From assembly GCF_008124765.1 (NCBI RefSeq), contig NZ_VNHS01000012.1, positions 294,840 to 358,839 of the forward strand: 64,000 nucleotides of DNA. The letters run 5' to 3'. The notes beneath the pieces are model-generated. The model searched no databases. It worked only from the letters and a program-made list of their open reading frames with translations, and had not been told where the DNA came from. The DNA is from Paenibacillus methanolicus. Lineage in GTDB: Bacteria; Bacillota; Bacilli; Paenibacillales; Paenibacillaceae. Every line of letters starts with the position of its first letter. Position 1 is the stretch's first letter. Shown here in pieces: positions 26,065 through 34,300 of the stretch. The position numbers were made by a program, and so were the translations under genes.

Positions 26065-26994
26065 ATGCTTACGTTAAACAAAACGGCCTATGAAGCGTTC
26101 GGGCTAGCCATCAACAGCGAGATCGCCTTTCCGGAGCTCGTTTCCTCGGAAATCATGCCGGAGCAAGCAGATCTTGTCATTAAATACGAAGACTTGACTA
26201 GCGAGTGGTTATCGTTGGGTTGTCCAGATAGTCACTATGTCATTAAGGACGACACCGCTTACTATCGGATAGATGGCGTAGCGATTTATCGGGTACAAGC
26301 CGGAGAGAGAATCGCTGTTTCTCCTTTAGAAGGCTCAGAGATTGACAAGATCCGTCTCTATCTTCTAGGCACTTGCATGGGAACGATACTGTTCCAGCGC
26401 GGATTACTGCCGCTCCACGGCAGCGCGGTTGTCATTAACGGCAAAGCCTACGCGTTCGTCGGCGATTCGGGAGCAGGCAAATCGACGCTTGCGGCGGCTT
26501 TTCTCGATCGCGGATTTGAACTGCTTACGGATGATGTCATCGCGGTCCGTTTCGGCGAAGAGGGTCAGCCGGAAGTAGTGCCGGCCTATCCACAGCAGAA
26601 GCTGTGGCAAGAGAGCCTCGATCACATGCAAATGGATACTAATGCGTACACGCCGCTTTATCAAGAGGTCAACAAATTCGCAATTCCGGTAAGCGCCAAA
26701 TTTCACAATCGTTCCGTTCCGCTCGCTGGTATTTTCGAGCTGGTCAAATCGAATGATCACGCATGGTCGATTCGGCCGTTGGGAGGGCTGCAATGTTTGC
26801 CGCTTTTATCCCATCATACTTACCGCAGCTTTTTGATCGGCGCGATGCGGCTAGTTGGGTGGCATTTCGAACGCATTACGCACCTGTTGAACCATGCGCG
26901 GATATATCGGGTCGAACGGTCGGTTCAAACATTCTCTGCCCCCATGCTGGTGGAGGAAATCGTCAAGATCGCACATAAGGAGGAAGTACGATGA
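26065..26994 (+). CDS. HPr-kinase-like lasso peptide kinase
   Basis: The product has 309 residues. ATG 26065 is chosen, six bases after GAGGAGG; GTG 26059 is too close. The C-terminal half contains the P-loop GDSGAGKST near residue 135, preceded by LPLHGSAVVINGKAYAFVG, and the metal-binding TDDVIAV, as in HPr kinase/phosphorylase. In paeninodin-type clusters this kinase phosphorylates the C-terminal serine of the precursor. That fits the Ser at the end of the 43-residue precursor here. It overlaps the B1 gene by four bases (ATGA). Confidence 0.9.
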   Translation: MLTLNKTAYEAFGLAINSEIAFPELVSSEIMPEQADLVIKYEDLTSEWLSLGCPDSHYVIKDDTAYYRIDGVAIYRVQAGERIAVSPLEGSEIDKIRLYLLGTCMGTILFQRGLLPLHGSAVVINGKAYAFVGDSGAGKSTLAAAFLDRGFELLTDDVIAVRFGEEGQPEVVPAYPQQKLWQESLDHMQMDTNAYTPLYQEVNKFAIPVSAKFHNRSVPLAGIFELVKSNDHAWSIRPLGGLQCLPLLSHHTYRSFLIGAMRLVGWHFERITHLLNHARIYRVERSVQTFSAPMLVEEIVKIAHKEEVR

Positions 26995-27275
26995 ATCAGG
27001 CAGTTGCACTGGATCAGGCTTATCAGCAAGTAGAGGGCAACCTCGTAAGCGATATGAATGGCGAGAAGGTCATGCTGAGCATCGCCTCGAGCAAATATTA
27101 CAATCTCGGCCAAGTCGGCGGGGCGATTTGGGAGAAGCTGCAAAGCCCGGCGACGGTGCATGAAGTGGTCGCGCAATTAACGGAGGAATACGACATCGAT
27201 CGCGAAGCGTGCGAGCAGCAGGTTGTCCGTTTCCTGGAGAGTTTGTTGAAGGAAGGCTTGGTTAAGGCGGTATAA
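26991..27275 (+). CDS. PqqD-like lasso precursor recognition protein (B1)
   Basis: The product has 94 residues. It is the PqqD-fold RiPP recognition element: SIASSKYYNLGQVGGAIWE in the beta-strand and helix region, then a three-helix bundle ending LLKEGLVKAV. B1 binds the precursor leader (here the W-x-x-P-x-L motif) and presents it to the B2 protease. In Firmicutes lasso clusters B1 and B2 are separate genes, as here. Confidence 0.92.
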   Translation: MNQAVALDQAYQQVEGNLVSDMNGEKVMLSIASSKYYNLGQVGGAIWEKLQSPATVHEVVAQLTEEYDIDREACEQQVVRFLESLLKEGLVKAV

Positions 27276-27312
27276 TGACTTCCACGTTCACGAGAGAGGG
27301 GTTGAAAAGGGC

Positions 27313-27798
27313 ATGGTGAAGCTCATTCGACTCTTTTTTGCGATGCGTCCGCGGGAGCAGTTGCTCACGTTGGAGGCTTTTGTCTTGTTAGGCTGGGCAC
27401 GCATTATGAAGAGCAAGCCCTTTCCGCAAGTAGCGCCGAAGCTTGGCCTTCATATGGAAGAGACATCGCGCGAACATCGCAAGGAAGACGAGCCGGTGAT
27501 TCGCAGCATTTCCCGGGTCATAGGCAAAGTAAGCCGCCACACGCCATGGGAGAGCATGTGCATGGTCAAAGCGATGGCCGCCATGAAAATGCTGGAGCGC
27601 AGAAAGCTCGAAAGTACGCTTTACATGGGGACTTCCCGTGACAAGGAAGGCAAGCTCATTGCCCACGCTTGGTTGCGGACCGGACCGTATGTCATTACGG
27701 GCGCCGAAGAAGCGCCGGCTTTTACGGTTGTCAGCAAGTTCGCGAAGGTGCTTGTCCAAGATCAGGCCCAACCGTCGCGCAGTTTGGCGAAAGAATAG
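27313..27798 (+). CDS. Lasso leader peptidase (B2, transglutaminase-like)
   Basis: The product has 161 residues of the transglutaminase-like cysteine protease fold. The catalytic Cys is in WESMCMVKAMA near residue 80 and the His in IAHAWLRTG near residue 118. I could not place the usual third acidic residue; GAEEAP follows shortly after. It cuts the leader so that Ala1 becomes the free amine for ring closure. It stands 37 bp after B1. Confidence 0.9.
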   Translation: MVKLIRLFFAMRPREQLLTLEAFVLLGWARIMKSKPFPQVAPKLGLHMEETSREHRKEDEPVIRSISRVIGKVSRHTPWESMCMVKAMAAMKMLERRKLESTLYMGTSRDKEGKLIAHAWLRTGPYVITGAEEAPAFTVVSKFAKVLVQDQAQPSRSLAKE

Positions 27799-27868
27799 TT
27801 GAGATGGCAAGTTTGTTTTTAATTACAGATGAATTTGCGCATCTAGCAGCAACATAGGAGAGGATATC

Positions 27869-29668
27869 ATGCCTCACGTAATCATTTATCTCAAAAAACT
27901 ACAAGCCTTCGCAGGCGCCAAGCTTTACTTGAATCTGGTCGGCATGGTCGTGATCAGCTTACTCGAGAGCGTGAGCCTCTACATCCTTATTCCGATGCTC
28001 GGGTTCATCGGCTTGCTGAGCGCAGCCTCCTCGTACGGCAGCATGCCGTTCATCGCCGACCTAGAGCGTGCGGTCAAAGCGGTTCCGGACAATTACCAAC
28101 TGACCGTCATTCTTGCGTTTTACGTCGCGCTGATCATGGGCCAAGCGCTGCTGCAGCGTTTCCAAACGGTGCAGAATATGCGCATCCAACAAGGATTCAG
28201 CGGGTACTTGAGATTGGAAATATATCAGGCGATCATGCGGGCAGGCTGGTCGTTCTTCCTCCGCAAGAGGAAGGCTGATTTTAATCATATGATGACTCAG
28301 GAGCTGGCCCGGGTGAACCAGGGCGTCTACCTGATCTTGTCGATGACGACGTCGCTCGTGTTCACGGGCATTCAGATTGTCTTCGCGTTCGCGTTGTCCT
28401 ACCAATTGACGTTGTTCGTCCTCGCGTTCGGTTTGGGCCTGGCCTTGTTCTCCCGGAAATTTCTGCGCGGCGCGAAGAAGTACGGCGCGCGCATTTCCGA
28501 GCTGTCGCAATCGTACATGCGCGGGTTGACGGAGCATTTCAACGGCATTAAGGACATTAAGAGCAACCGGCTCGAAGCGCAGCACCTCGACTGGTTCCGA
28601 TCGCTGAGCGACCGGATGGAGACGAACATGGTGCAGTTCACGAAGCTGCAGGCCACGACCCAGCTGTTCTACAAAATCGCGGCCGCCGTGCTCATCGCCG
28701 GCTTCGTCTTCCTGTCGTACCGAGTGTTCCAGGTGCAGGGCGAGTATTTGCTGCTGATTGTCCTCATCTTCATGCGCCTATGGCCGCGTTTCTCCTCGTT
28801 GCAGGCCAACTGGGAGCAGCTCGTCTCGACGATCCCTGCTTTCAAGGCGATCAATGAGCTGATGCGCGAGTGCGAAGCGGCGCGGGAGGATGTCGCGGCG
28901 GCCGGAGCGGAGCGCATCCGCATTCAGGATGGCATCGAATGCCGCAACCTTGCGTTTCGTTACGAAGGCGGCGACGGCACATACGCGCTATCCGGCATCA
29001 ATCTCCAAATCCCCGCTAACAGCATGATGGCGATCGTGGGCAAATCCGGCGCCGGCAAGAGTACGCTGATCGACATCCTGATCGGGATGCTGAAGCCGGA
29101 ACAGGGCGAGCTGTTGATCGACGGCAAGCCGCTCGGACCGGGCAACCTGGCCGCCTTCCGCAGCTCCGTCAGCTACGTGCCGCAGGACCCGTTCCTATTC
29201 CACGCGAGCATACGCGAGAACATGCTGCAGGTGAAGCCGGACGCGACGGAAGCGGATTTGTGGGAGGCGCTCGAGTTCTCGGCGTCCGCCGACTTCGTCC
29301 GCAAGCTGCCGCAAGGGCTGGATACGCTGATCGGCGACCGGGGCATCCGGTTATCCGGCGGCGAGCGGCAGCGCATCGTGCTGGCGCGCGCGGTGCTGCG
29401 CAAGCCGGCCGTCCTCGTGCTGGACGAGGCGACCTCGGCGCTGGACAACGAGAATGAAGCGCATATCAAGGAGTCGCTCGACCGGCTGAAGGGCTCGCTC
29501 ACCGTCATCGTCATCGCGCACCGGCTATCGACGATTCGCAACGCGGATCAAGTGATCGTGATGGAGAACGGCCGCATCATTCAGCAAGGCGGCTACAATC
29601 AGCTTTCGAAAGAAACCAAAGGAACCTTCAGCCAGCTGTTGGCGTACCAATCGGGTTCCGCTCTATAG
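27869..29668 (+). CDS. ABC exporter of the lasso cluster (fused TM and ATPase)
   Basis: The product has 599 residues. Six membrane helices lie in residues about 20-315 and an ATPase follows: Walker A GKSGAGKST near residue 385, signature LSGGERQRI near residue 485 and Walker B VLVLDEATSALD near residue 507. There is no N-terminal peptidase domain, so it only exports mature peptide. In lasso clusters this D protein exports the product and often gives self-immunity. It is the last gene of the cluster and is visibly more GC-rich than the EPS genes upstream. Confidence 0.93.
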   Translation: MPHVIIYLKKLQAFAGAKLYLNLVGMVVISLLESVSLYILIPMLGFIGLLSAASSYGSMPFIADLERAVKAVPDNYQLTVILAFYVALIMGQALLQRFQTVQNMRIQQGFSGYLRLEIYQAIMRAGWSFFLRKRKADFNHMMTQELARVNQGVYLILSMTTSLVFTGIQIVFAFALSYQLTLFVLAFGLGLALFSRKFLRGAKKYGARISELSQSYMRGLTEHFNGIKDIKSNRLEAQHLDWFRSLSDRMETNMVQFTKLQATTQLFYKIAAAVLIAGFVFLSYRVFQVQGEYLLLIVLIFMRLWPRFSSLQANWEQLVSTIPAFKAINELMRECEAAREDVAAAGAERIRIQDGIECRNLAFRYEGGDGTYALSGINLQIPANSMMAIVGKSGAGKSTLIDILIGMLKPEQGELLIDGKPLGPGNLAAFRSSVSYVPQDPFLFHASIRENMLQVKPDATEADLWEALEFSASADFVRKLPQGLDTLIGDRGIRLSGGERQRIVLARAVLRKPAVLVLDEATSALDNENEAHIKESLDRLKGSLTVIVIAHRLSTIRNADQVIVMENGRIIQQGGYNQLSKETKGTFSQLLAYQSGSAL

Positions 29669-29786
29669 AGCGCGATCGTTCCCGCAGAAGAGCAAGCCCG
29701 TTTCCGAAGGAGGAGTCCATCGGGTAGATGGAGGCTTGCCTTTTGCGCGCCGGACATGAGAGCGTTTTCTTTCTTGTGGGCGTCAT

Positions 29787-29817
29787 GATACAAAATGTAT
29801 CTTTATGGCGCTACAAT
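29787..29817 (+). promoter_or_regulatory. GWTAC-N5-GTAWC operator upstream of the PilZ gene
   Basis: GATACAAAATGTATC at 29787-29801 is followed by a possible -10 TACAAT at 29812-29817; a good -35 box is missing. The PilZ start is 50 bp downstream. Confidence 0.7.
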
Positions 29818-29851
29818 AGCATCCATTACTCGTCGGAGGAGCCCATAACCC

Positions 29852-30304
29852 ATGACCATCAACAATCCCGCCGTCCGCAAAGACATGCGTATCCGTCTAA
29901 CGGACGGCACGAAAGCGATAATTTCGATTTACCGCGTATTCGGCAACGACGTGCAGTCGGGGGAAATTCCGGTGTCCGTGCACAATATGAGCCCGACGGG
30001 GATGCTGTTCGCGACGCATCTGCGCTTTCCCGTCAGCGACGATTTCGCGATTCGGATCAAAGTCAAGCTCGGCGACTGGGAATTCGTCCTGATCGGTCAT
30101 ATTCTTTGGCGGCGCAAAGAAGAAAATCAGTATTTGTACGGATGCGCGTATTTGCCGGATCAGAAGGTGAGGCTCGCCATCGTGCGCGCGCTGAACGAGA
30201 AGCTGCGAAGCCAGAACCCGCAGCAGTCCCGCATCCATGATCTGTACCAGCGGATGACGGACAAGGATCAATTCGTCCGGATGCGACTGGATGCACGCGG
30301 GTGA
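29852..30304 (+). CDS. PilZ-domain protein
   Basis: The product has 150 residues. It has an Rxx(x)R-type motif RKDMR near residue 9 and N-x-S-x-x-G as NMSPTGM near residue 49, then the beta-barrel stretch ILWRRKEENQYLYGCAYL. These two motifs bind c-di-GMP in PilZ domains. It has no enzymatic partner domain, so it probably acts as a c-di-GMP-dependent switch on another protein, EPS synthesis being an obvious candidate. Its upstream operator matches those of the EPS genes. Confidence 0.8.
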   Translation: MTINNPAVRKDMRIRLTDGTKAIISIYRVFGNDVQSGEIPVSVHNMSPTGMLFATHLRFPVSDDFAIRIKVKLGDWEFVLIGHILWRRKEENQYLYGCAYLPDQKVRLAIVRALNEKLRSQNPQQSRIHDLYQRMTDKDQFVRMRLDARG

Positions 30305-30477
30305 ACGGACCGGAAGGCAGCCGAGCGCGGCCTGTTCCCGGTTGGCGATGACTTTGCCGCCCGGCGGAATCGTACCGCGCATTGCCGTTTTAACCATACG
30401 CAATCTTTGTCTCTGGCATATACTTACCTATAAGAGGCATCAGCCAGACTACCAACATGAGGCGAGGAGTGGAAGGC

Positions 30478-31461
30478 GTGCGTGTGCTGGTCACCGGCGG
30501 AGCCGGTTTTATCGGGAGCCAGTTTGTTCGCTATATGCTGGAGAAGTACCCGGATTACGTGATTGTGAACTACGACGCGCTGACGTATGCCGGCAACCTG
30601 GATAATGTGGAGCCGGTCGCATCGAATCCGAACCATATCTTCGTTCGGGGCGATATCGTCGACGCGGAAGCGGTCGGGCGCGCGATGGAGGCGCACGCGA
30701 TCGAGGCGGTCGTCAATTTCGCGGCGGAGTCGCACGTGGACCGGAGCATCGCCGACCCGGGCGCGTTCGTGCGCGCGAACGTGCTCGGCACGCAGACGCT
30801 CCTGGAGGCGGCGCGGCGGCGTCGTATTCGCAAATACGTCCAGATTTCGACCGACGAGGTATACGGGACGCTGGGCGCGACCGGTTACTTCACGGAGCTG
30901 ACGCCGCTTGCGCCGAACAGTCCCTATTCGGCGAGCAAGGCCGGCGGGGACCTGCTGGTCCGCGCGTACTACGAGACGTACGGGATGGACGTTAATATTA
31001 CCCGCTGTTCGAACAATTACGGTCCGTATCATTTTCCCGAGAAGCTCATTCCGCTCATGATTACGAACGCCTTGGACGATCTGCCGCTTCCCGTCTACGG
31101 AGACGGTCTGCAGGTGCGGGACTGGCTGCACGTCCGCGATCACGCGGCGGCGATCGATCTCGTGCTGCATCAAGGCAAGCCGGGCGAGGTGTACAACATC
31201 GGCGGTCACAACGAGCGACGTAACCTGGAGATCGTCAAGCTCATTCTAGGCTTGCTCGGCAAATCGGAATCGCTCATTCGCCATGTGCCGGACCGGCTGG
31301 GGCATGACCGGCGGTACGCGATCGACCCGGCCAAAATCCAAGCCGAGCTGGGCTGGCAGCCGGCGTATACGTTCGATCGCGGAATCGAGGAGACGGTGCG
31401 GTGGTATATCGACAACGAGAACTGGTGGCGGCGGGTACAATCGGGCGCATATAGGACATAG
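30478..31461 (+). CDS. rmlB: dTDP-glucose 4,6-dehydratase
   Basis: The product has 327 residues. The GTG start at 30478 follows GAGGAG by eight bases. It has an SDR fold with NAD-binding TGGAGFIGS near residue 8, ISTDEVYG, and the catalytic YSASKAGGD near residue 146. GYP-like SNNYGPYHFPEKLIPL and RDWLHVRDH are typical of RmlB. It makes dTDP-4-dehydro-6-deoxyglucose, the substrate of RmlC at 21188. It is separated from rmlC and rmlD by the lasso cluster. Confidence 0.92.
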   Translation: MRVLVTGGAGFIGSQFVRYMLEKYPDYVIVNYDALTYAGNLDNVEPVASNPNHIFVRGDIVDAEAVGRAMEAHAIEAVVNFAAESHVDRSIADPGAFVRANVLGTQTLLEAARRRRIRKYVQISTDEVYGTLGATGYFTELTPLAPNSPYSASKAGGDLLVRAYYETYGMDVNITRCSNNYGPYHFPEKLIPLMITNALDDLPLPVYGDGLQVRDWLHVRDHAAAIDLVLHQGKPGEVYNIGGHNERRNLEIVKLILGLLGKSESLIRHVPDRLGHDRRYAIDPAKIQAELGWQPAYTFDRGIEETVRWYIDNENWWRRVQSGAYRT

Positions 31462-31666
31462 GGTCGAAATGAGGCGGGCAGGGGCCGGATATTTCGTGCG
31501 GCCTCTTTTTTTGGCAGGGATTGTAAGCGCATACACTAGGCAAAACGGCTGTCGCCGTCTTTTGCGGCAAGGGTCGTTTAGTTCCCGAGAAATAAAGGAT
31601 GATTTATAAACGTAAAACTTATGAACCTGTATTTTGACAAAATACGCGATCTTTCGGAGATCCGTA

Positions 31667-31750
31667 TTGACATTTCTCGATATCTGTCATAATCTAAAAT
31701 TGCTAGATACGTAATGTAACATATTTCGCGACATTGATACATATAGTATT
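31667..31750 (+). promoter_or_regulatory. Promoter region with two GWTAC operators upstream of a CxxC protein gene
   Basis: GATACGTAATGTAAC is at 31706-31720. GATACATATAGTATT is at 31736-31750 with one mismatch in the last half-site. They are 30 bp apart. A TTGACA at 31667-31672 with CATAAT at 31688-31693 (15-bp spacer) is a possible promoter upstream of both. Confidence 0.6.
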
Positions 31751-31780
31751 AGGGACAATGGGGTCAAAGGAGAGGATCGA

Positions 31781-32059
31781 ATGTTGAAAGATCGTTTTTG
31801 TTGCGTAAGCTGCGGGGAGATGATTCAGCAAGAACAAGCCCATCTCGTATTCCGTACCGGTTTCTTCCGGACGATTCAACCGCTCGGCTGCTGCAAAGGC
31901 TGCATGGACCGCGAATCCGTCGCGGCGCAGGCGACCGTTGAACCGCCGGTTGAGGGCAGCCTCGTACATATGCCGCAAGCGAAAGCGGGCGGCGCCTACA
32001 ACGAATCGATACCGGCGGCAGCTTTTGCCGTGCCTATCCCGATGGTAGCGTCCCTGTAA
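31781..32059 (+). CDS. Small cysteine-rich (CxxC) protein, unknown function
   Basis: The product has 92 residues, starting MLKDRFCCVSCGEMI behind AAAGGAGAGG. A first CVSC knuckle (residues about 8-11) and CCKGC (residues about 38-42) could form one zinc ribbon or a redox site. The second half is Ala/Pro-rich and weakly hydrophobic. I do not recognise the family. It stands alone, with its own promoter region, two GWTAC palindromes and a terminator. That argues it is a real gene in the same regulon as the EPS and lasso genes. Confidence 0.7.
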   Translation: MLKDRFCCVSCGEMIQQEQAHLVFRTGFFRTIQPLGCCKGCMDRESVAAQATVEPPVEGSLVHMPQAKAGGAYNESIPAAAFAVPIPMVASL

Positions 32060-32078
32060 ATCCATAGAGAGAGAACGT

Positions 32079-32126
32079 AAGACCCGTTCGCGGAGACTCG
32101 TCATCCGCGGCGGGTCTTAATTTTTG
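32079..32126 (+). terminator. Terminator after the CxxC protein gene
   Basis: AAGACCCG pairs with CGGGTCTT, with an inner CGCGGA/TCCGCG stem, followed by AATTTTTG. Confidence 0.85.
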
Positions 32127-32248
32127 ATCAAGAAACTTCCAAGTCCTTCCTTCTTGACGTATAATAATAAGGTTGAGAAGCGATAACTGTCTACTAGAGG
32201 TTGTACAACCCGCACGAATAGAAGGCAGGCGCAGACAGGGGGGGAACC

Positions 32249-33184
32249 ATGGAGAAGCTCGCACCGAACGGTTCGATCGTGCAGCTGAAGAACGTGACCA
32301 AACGAATCGGACGCCGCACCATCATCGACGATTTGTCGCTGGATTTGCCCGAAGCGCAAGTATTCGGGTTTCTCGGTCCGAACGGCTCCGGCAAGACGAC
32401 GACGATCCGGATGATGGTCGGCCTGATGGCGATGACCGAAGGAGACGTCATCATCCGCGGACATAGCGTGCGCGATGAATTCGAGAAGGCCATCCGCCAC
32501 GTCGGCGCCATCGTCGAAAATCCGGAAATGTATAAATATCTGTCCGGTTATGATAATCTGCTGATGTTCTCCCGCATGATCCCGGGCATCACGCGCCAGC
32601 GGATCGACGAGGTCGTCGAGCTGGTTGGCCTGAAGGGACGCATTCACGACAAGGTTCGGACGTACTCCCTCGGCATGCGCCAGCGGCTCGGCGTCGCGCA
32701 GGCGATCATGCATAAGCCGACGCTGCTCATTCTGGACGAGCCGACGAACGGACTTGATCCGGCGGGCATCCGGGAGCTTCGCGATTATTTGCGCAAGCTG
32801 GCCAAGGAAGAGGGCATCACCGTATTCGTTTCCAGCCATTTGCTGTCCGAGATGGAACTGATGTGCGACCGCGTGGCTATCATTCAGGCGGGCAAGCTGA
32901 TCGACGTTCGCGACATCGGACAGACTGCCGACGCGGATGGGGCGGGAGGGGCTGCCTTCTTCTTCGACGTGGACAAACCGGAGGATGCTCTAGCGCTGCT
33001 TGCGGGCGCGCACGGGGCGCAGGCAGCCGAGGGCGGACTTGCCATCGTAGGCGGCCGGGAGGCGGCTGCCGATGTCAACGCGCTGCTGGTGCGGGGCGGA
33101 CTTCGCGTCTACGGCATCCGCATGCAGAACAAATCGCTCGAGGATCAGTTCCTGGAGATGACGGGAGGCGAGCGGATTGTTTGA
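32249..33184 (+). CDS. ABC transporter ATP-binding protein (Bcr/Nat-like)
   Basis: The product has 311 residues. Walker A is GPNGSGKTTT near residue 45, the signature is YSLGMRQRLG near residue 138 and Walker B is LLILDEPTNGLDP near residue 157. A C-terminal extension of about 90 residues is typical of drug or antimicrobial-peptide resistance ATPases of the DrrA/BcrA type. It overlaps the permease gene by eight bases, so the two form one transporter. The substrate is unknown. Confidence 0.9.
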   Translation: MEKLAPNGSIVQLKNVTKRIGRRTIIDDLSLDLPEAQVFGFLGPNGSGKTTTIRMMVGLMAMTEGDVIIRGHSVRDEFEKAIRHVGAIVENPEMYKYLSGYDNLLMFSRMIPGITRQRIDEVVELVGLKGRIHDKVRTYSLGMRQRLGVAQAIMHKPTLLILDEPTNGLDPAGIRELRDYLRKLAKEEGITVFVSSHLLSEMELMCDRVAIIQAGKLIDVRDIGQTADADGAGGAAFFFDVDKPEDALALLAGAHGAQAAEGGLAIVGGREAAADVNALLVRGGLRVYGIRMQNKSLEDQFLEMTGGERIV

Positions 33185-33983
33185 TTTTCTGCAGCTGGTA
33201 GCGAATGAGAACTTGAAAATTTACCGTCGAATACGGACGTGGATCATGTTCGGCATCTTGGTTATTCTCGTGCTGGCGATTTCGCTCATCGCCAGATACA
33301 TGCCGGGCGGCGGCGATGGCAGCGGCTGGAGCATGATGATGACCGAGACATTCCTCCTGTTCATCATGGTCACGATTTTCACGGTCGTCGTATCGGCCGA
33401 GACGGTGGCAGGCGAATTCACGTCGGGTACGATTAAGCTGCTGCTTATCCGTCCATGGAGCCGGTCGAAAATTTTATTATCCAAATACATCTCCGTCATG
33501 CTCTTCGCCTTCGCGCTCGCCGCGACGCTGTTCGTGCTCGGCTTCGGCGTGAACGCGCTCTTGTTCGGCATGGGCGGCGCTAGAGAAGAGATACTCGCGG
33601 CTCTGGGGACGAACCGGGATATATCGCCGTTTTCGTATATGCTGGCTTATTACGGTTTCGAATTTATTAGTCTGATCATGATCGTCACGGTCTCGTTCAT
33701 GATTTCGACCGTTTTCCGCAGCGGGGGACTGGCGATCGGGCTGTCGCTGTTCTTCCTGATGGGCGGCAGCGTGGTGACGATGCTGCTCATGCAGCTCGAT
33801 TACGCGTGGGTCGATTATTTGCTGCTGATTCATTTGGATTTGACGAACTATCTCATCGAACCGGGCTTTGAGCTGCGGGACGGCGTCACGCTCGGCTTCT
33901 CCCTGGGCGTGTTGGCCGCGTACTACGTGCTCATCATCGCGGTTACGTGGCTGGTCTTCAATAAAAGAGACGTGGCAACCTAA
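33177..33983 (+). CDS. ABC-2 type permease
   Basis: The product has 268 residues from a TTG start at 33177 behind GGGAGG. It has six membrane helices and the FTSGTIKLLLIRPWSR motif of ABC-2 permeases (FTxGTxxxLL). It is the membrane partner of the ATPase encoded just before. Substrates of such pairs include antibiotics, peptides and lipids. Confidence 0.9.
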   Translation: MFDFLQLVANENLKIYRRIRTWIMFGILVILVLAISLIARYMPGGGDGSGWSMMMTETFLLFIMVTIFTVVVSAETVAGEFTSGTIKLLLIRPWSRSKILLSKYISVMLFAFALAATLFVLGFGVNALLFGMGGAREEILAALGTNRDISPFSYMLAYYGFEFISLIMIVTVSFMISTVFRSGGLAIGLSLFFLMGGSVVTMLLMQLDYAWVDYLLLIHLDLTNYLIEPGFELRDGVTLGFSLGVLAAYYVLIIAVTWLVFNKRDVAT

Positions 33984-34057
33984 GCGCGCGGGCTTGCGCC
34001 GCCGGTCGCCGGCCGCAACAGGGCGCCGCGGCGCTGTTTACGGATAACGCGCCATTA

Positions 34058-34099
34058 CAACCTGCCTCTCTGCCAACGCAGAGGGGCAGGTTGTTTTTT
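34058..34099 (+). terminator. Terminator after the ABC transporter pair
   Basis: CAACCTGCC and CTCTGC pair with GCAGAG and GGCAGGTTG around a CAAC loop, followed by T6. Confidence 0.93.
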
Positions 34100-34300
34100 A
34101 TGCTCGCCAGCTGCCGAATTTGTCGTCTTTTGCGACGAAGTCGTTTAAGACGGCCCGAATCGGTTTTAAATGGTAGTAGGGGAATTTTACTCTCGCTTCC
34201 GATTGCTCGGCGGCAGCCGGAAAAGATGCCGCCAATCGGTATAGCCGGGTAAGGCGGCGCGAATGATAACCATACTTCCAATAACAGGGGGAGCGCAACG

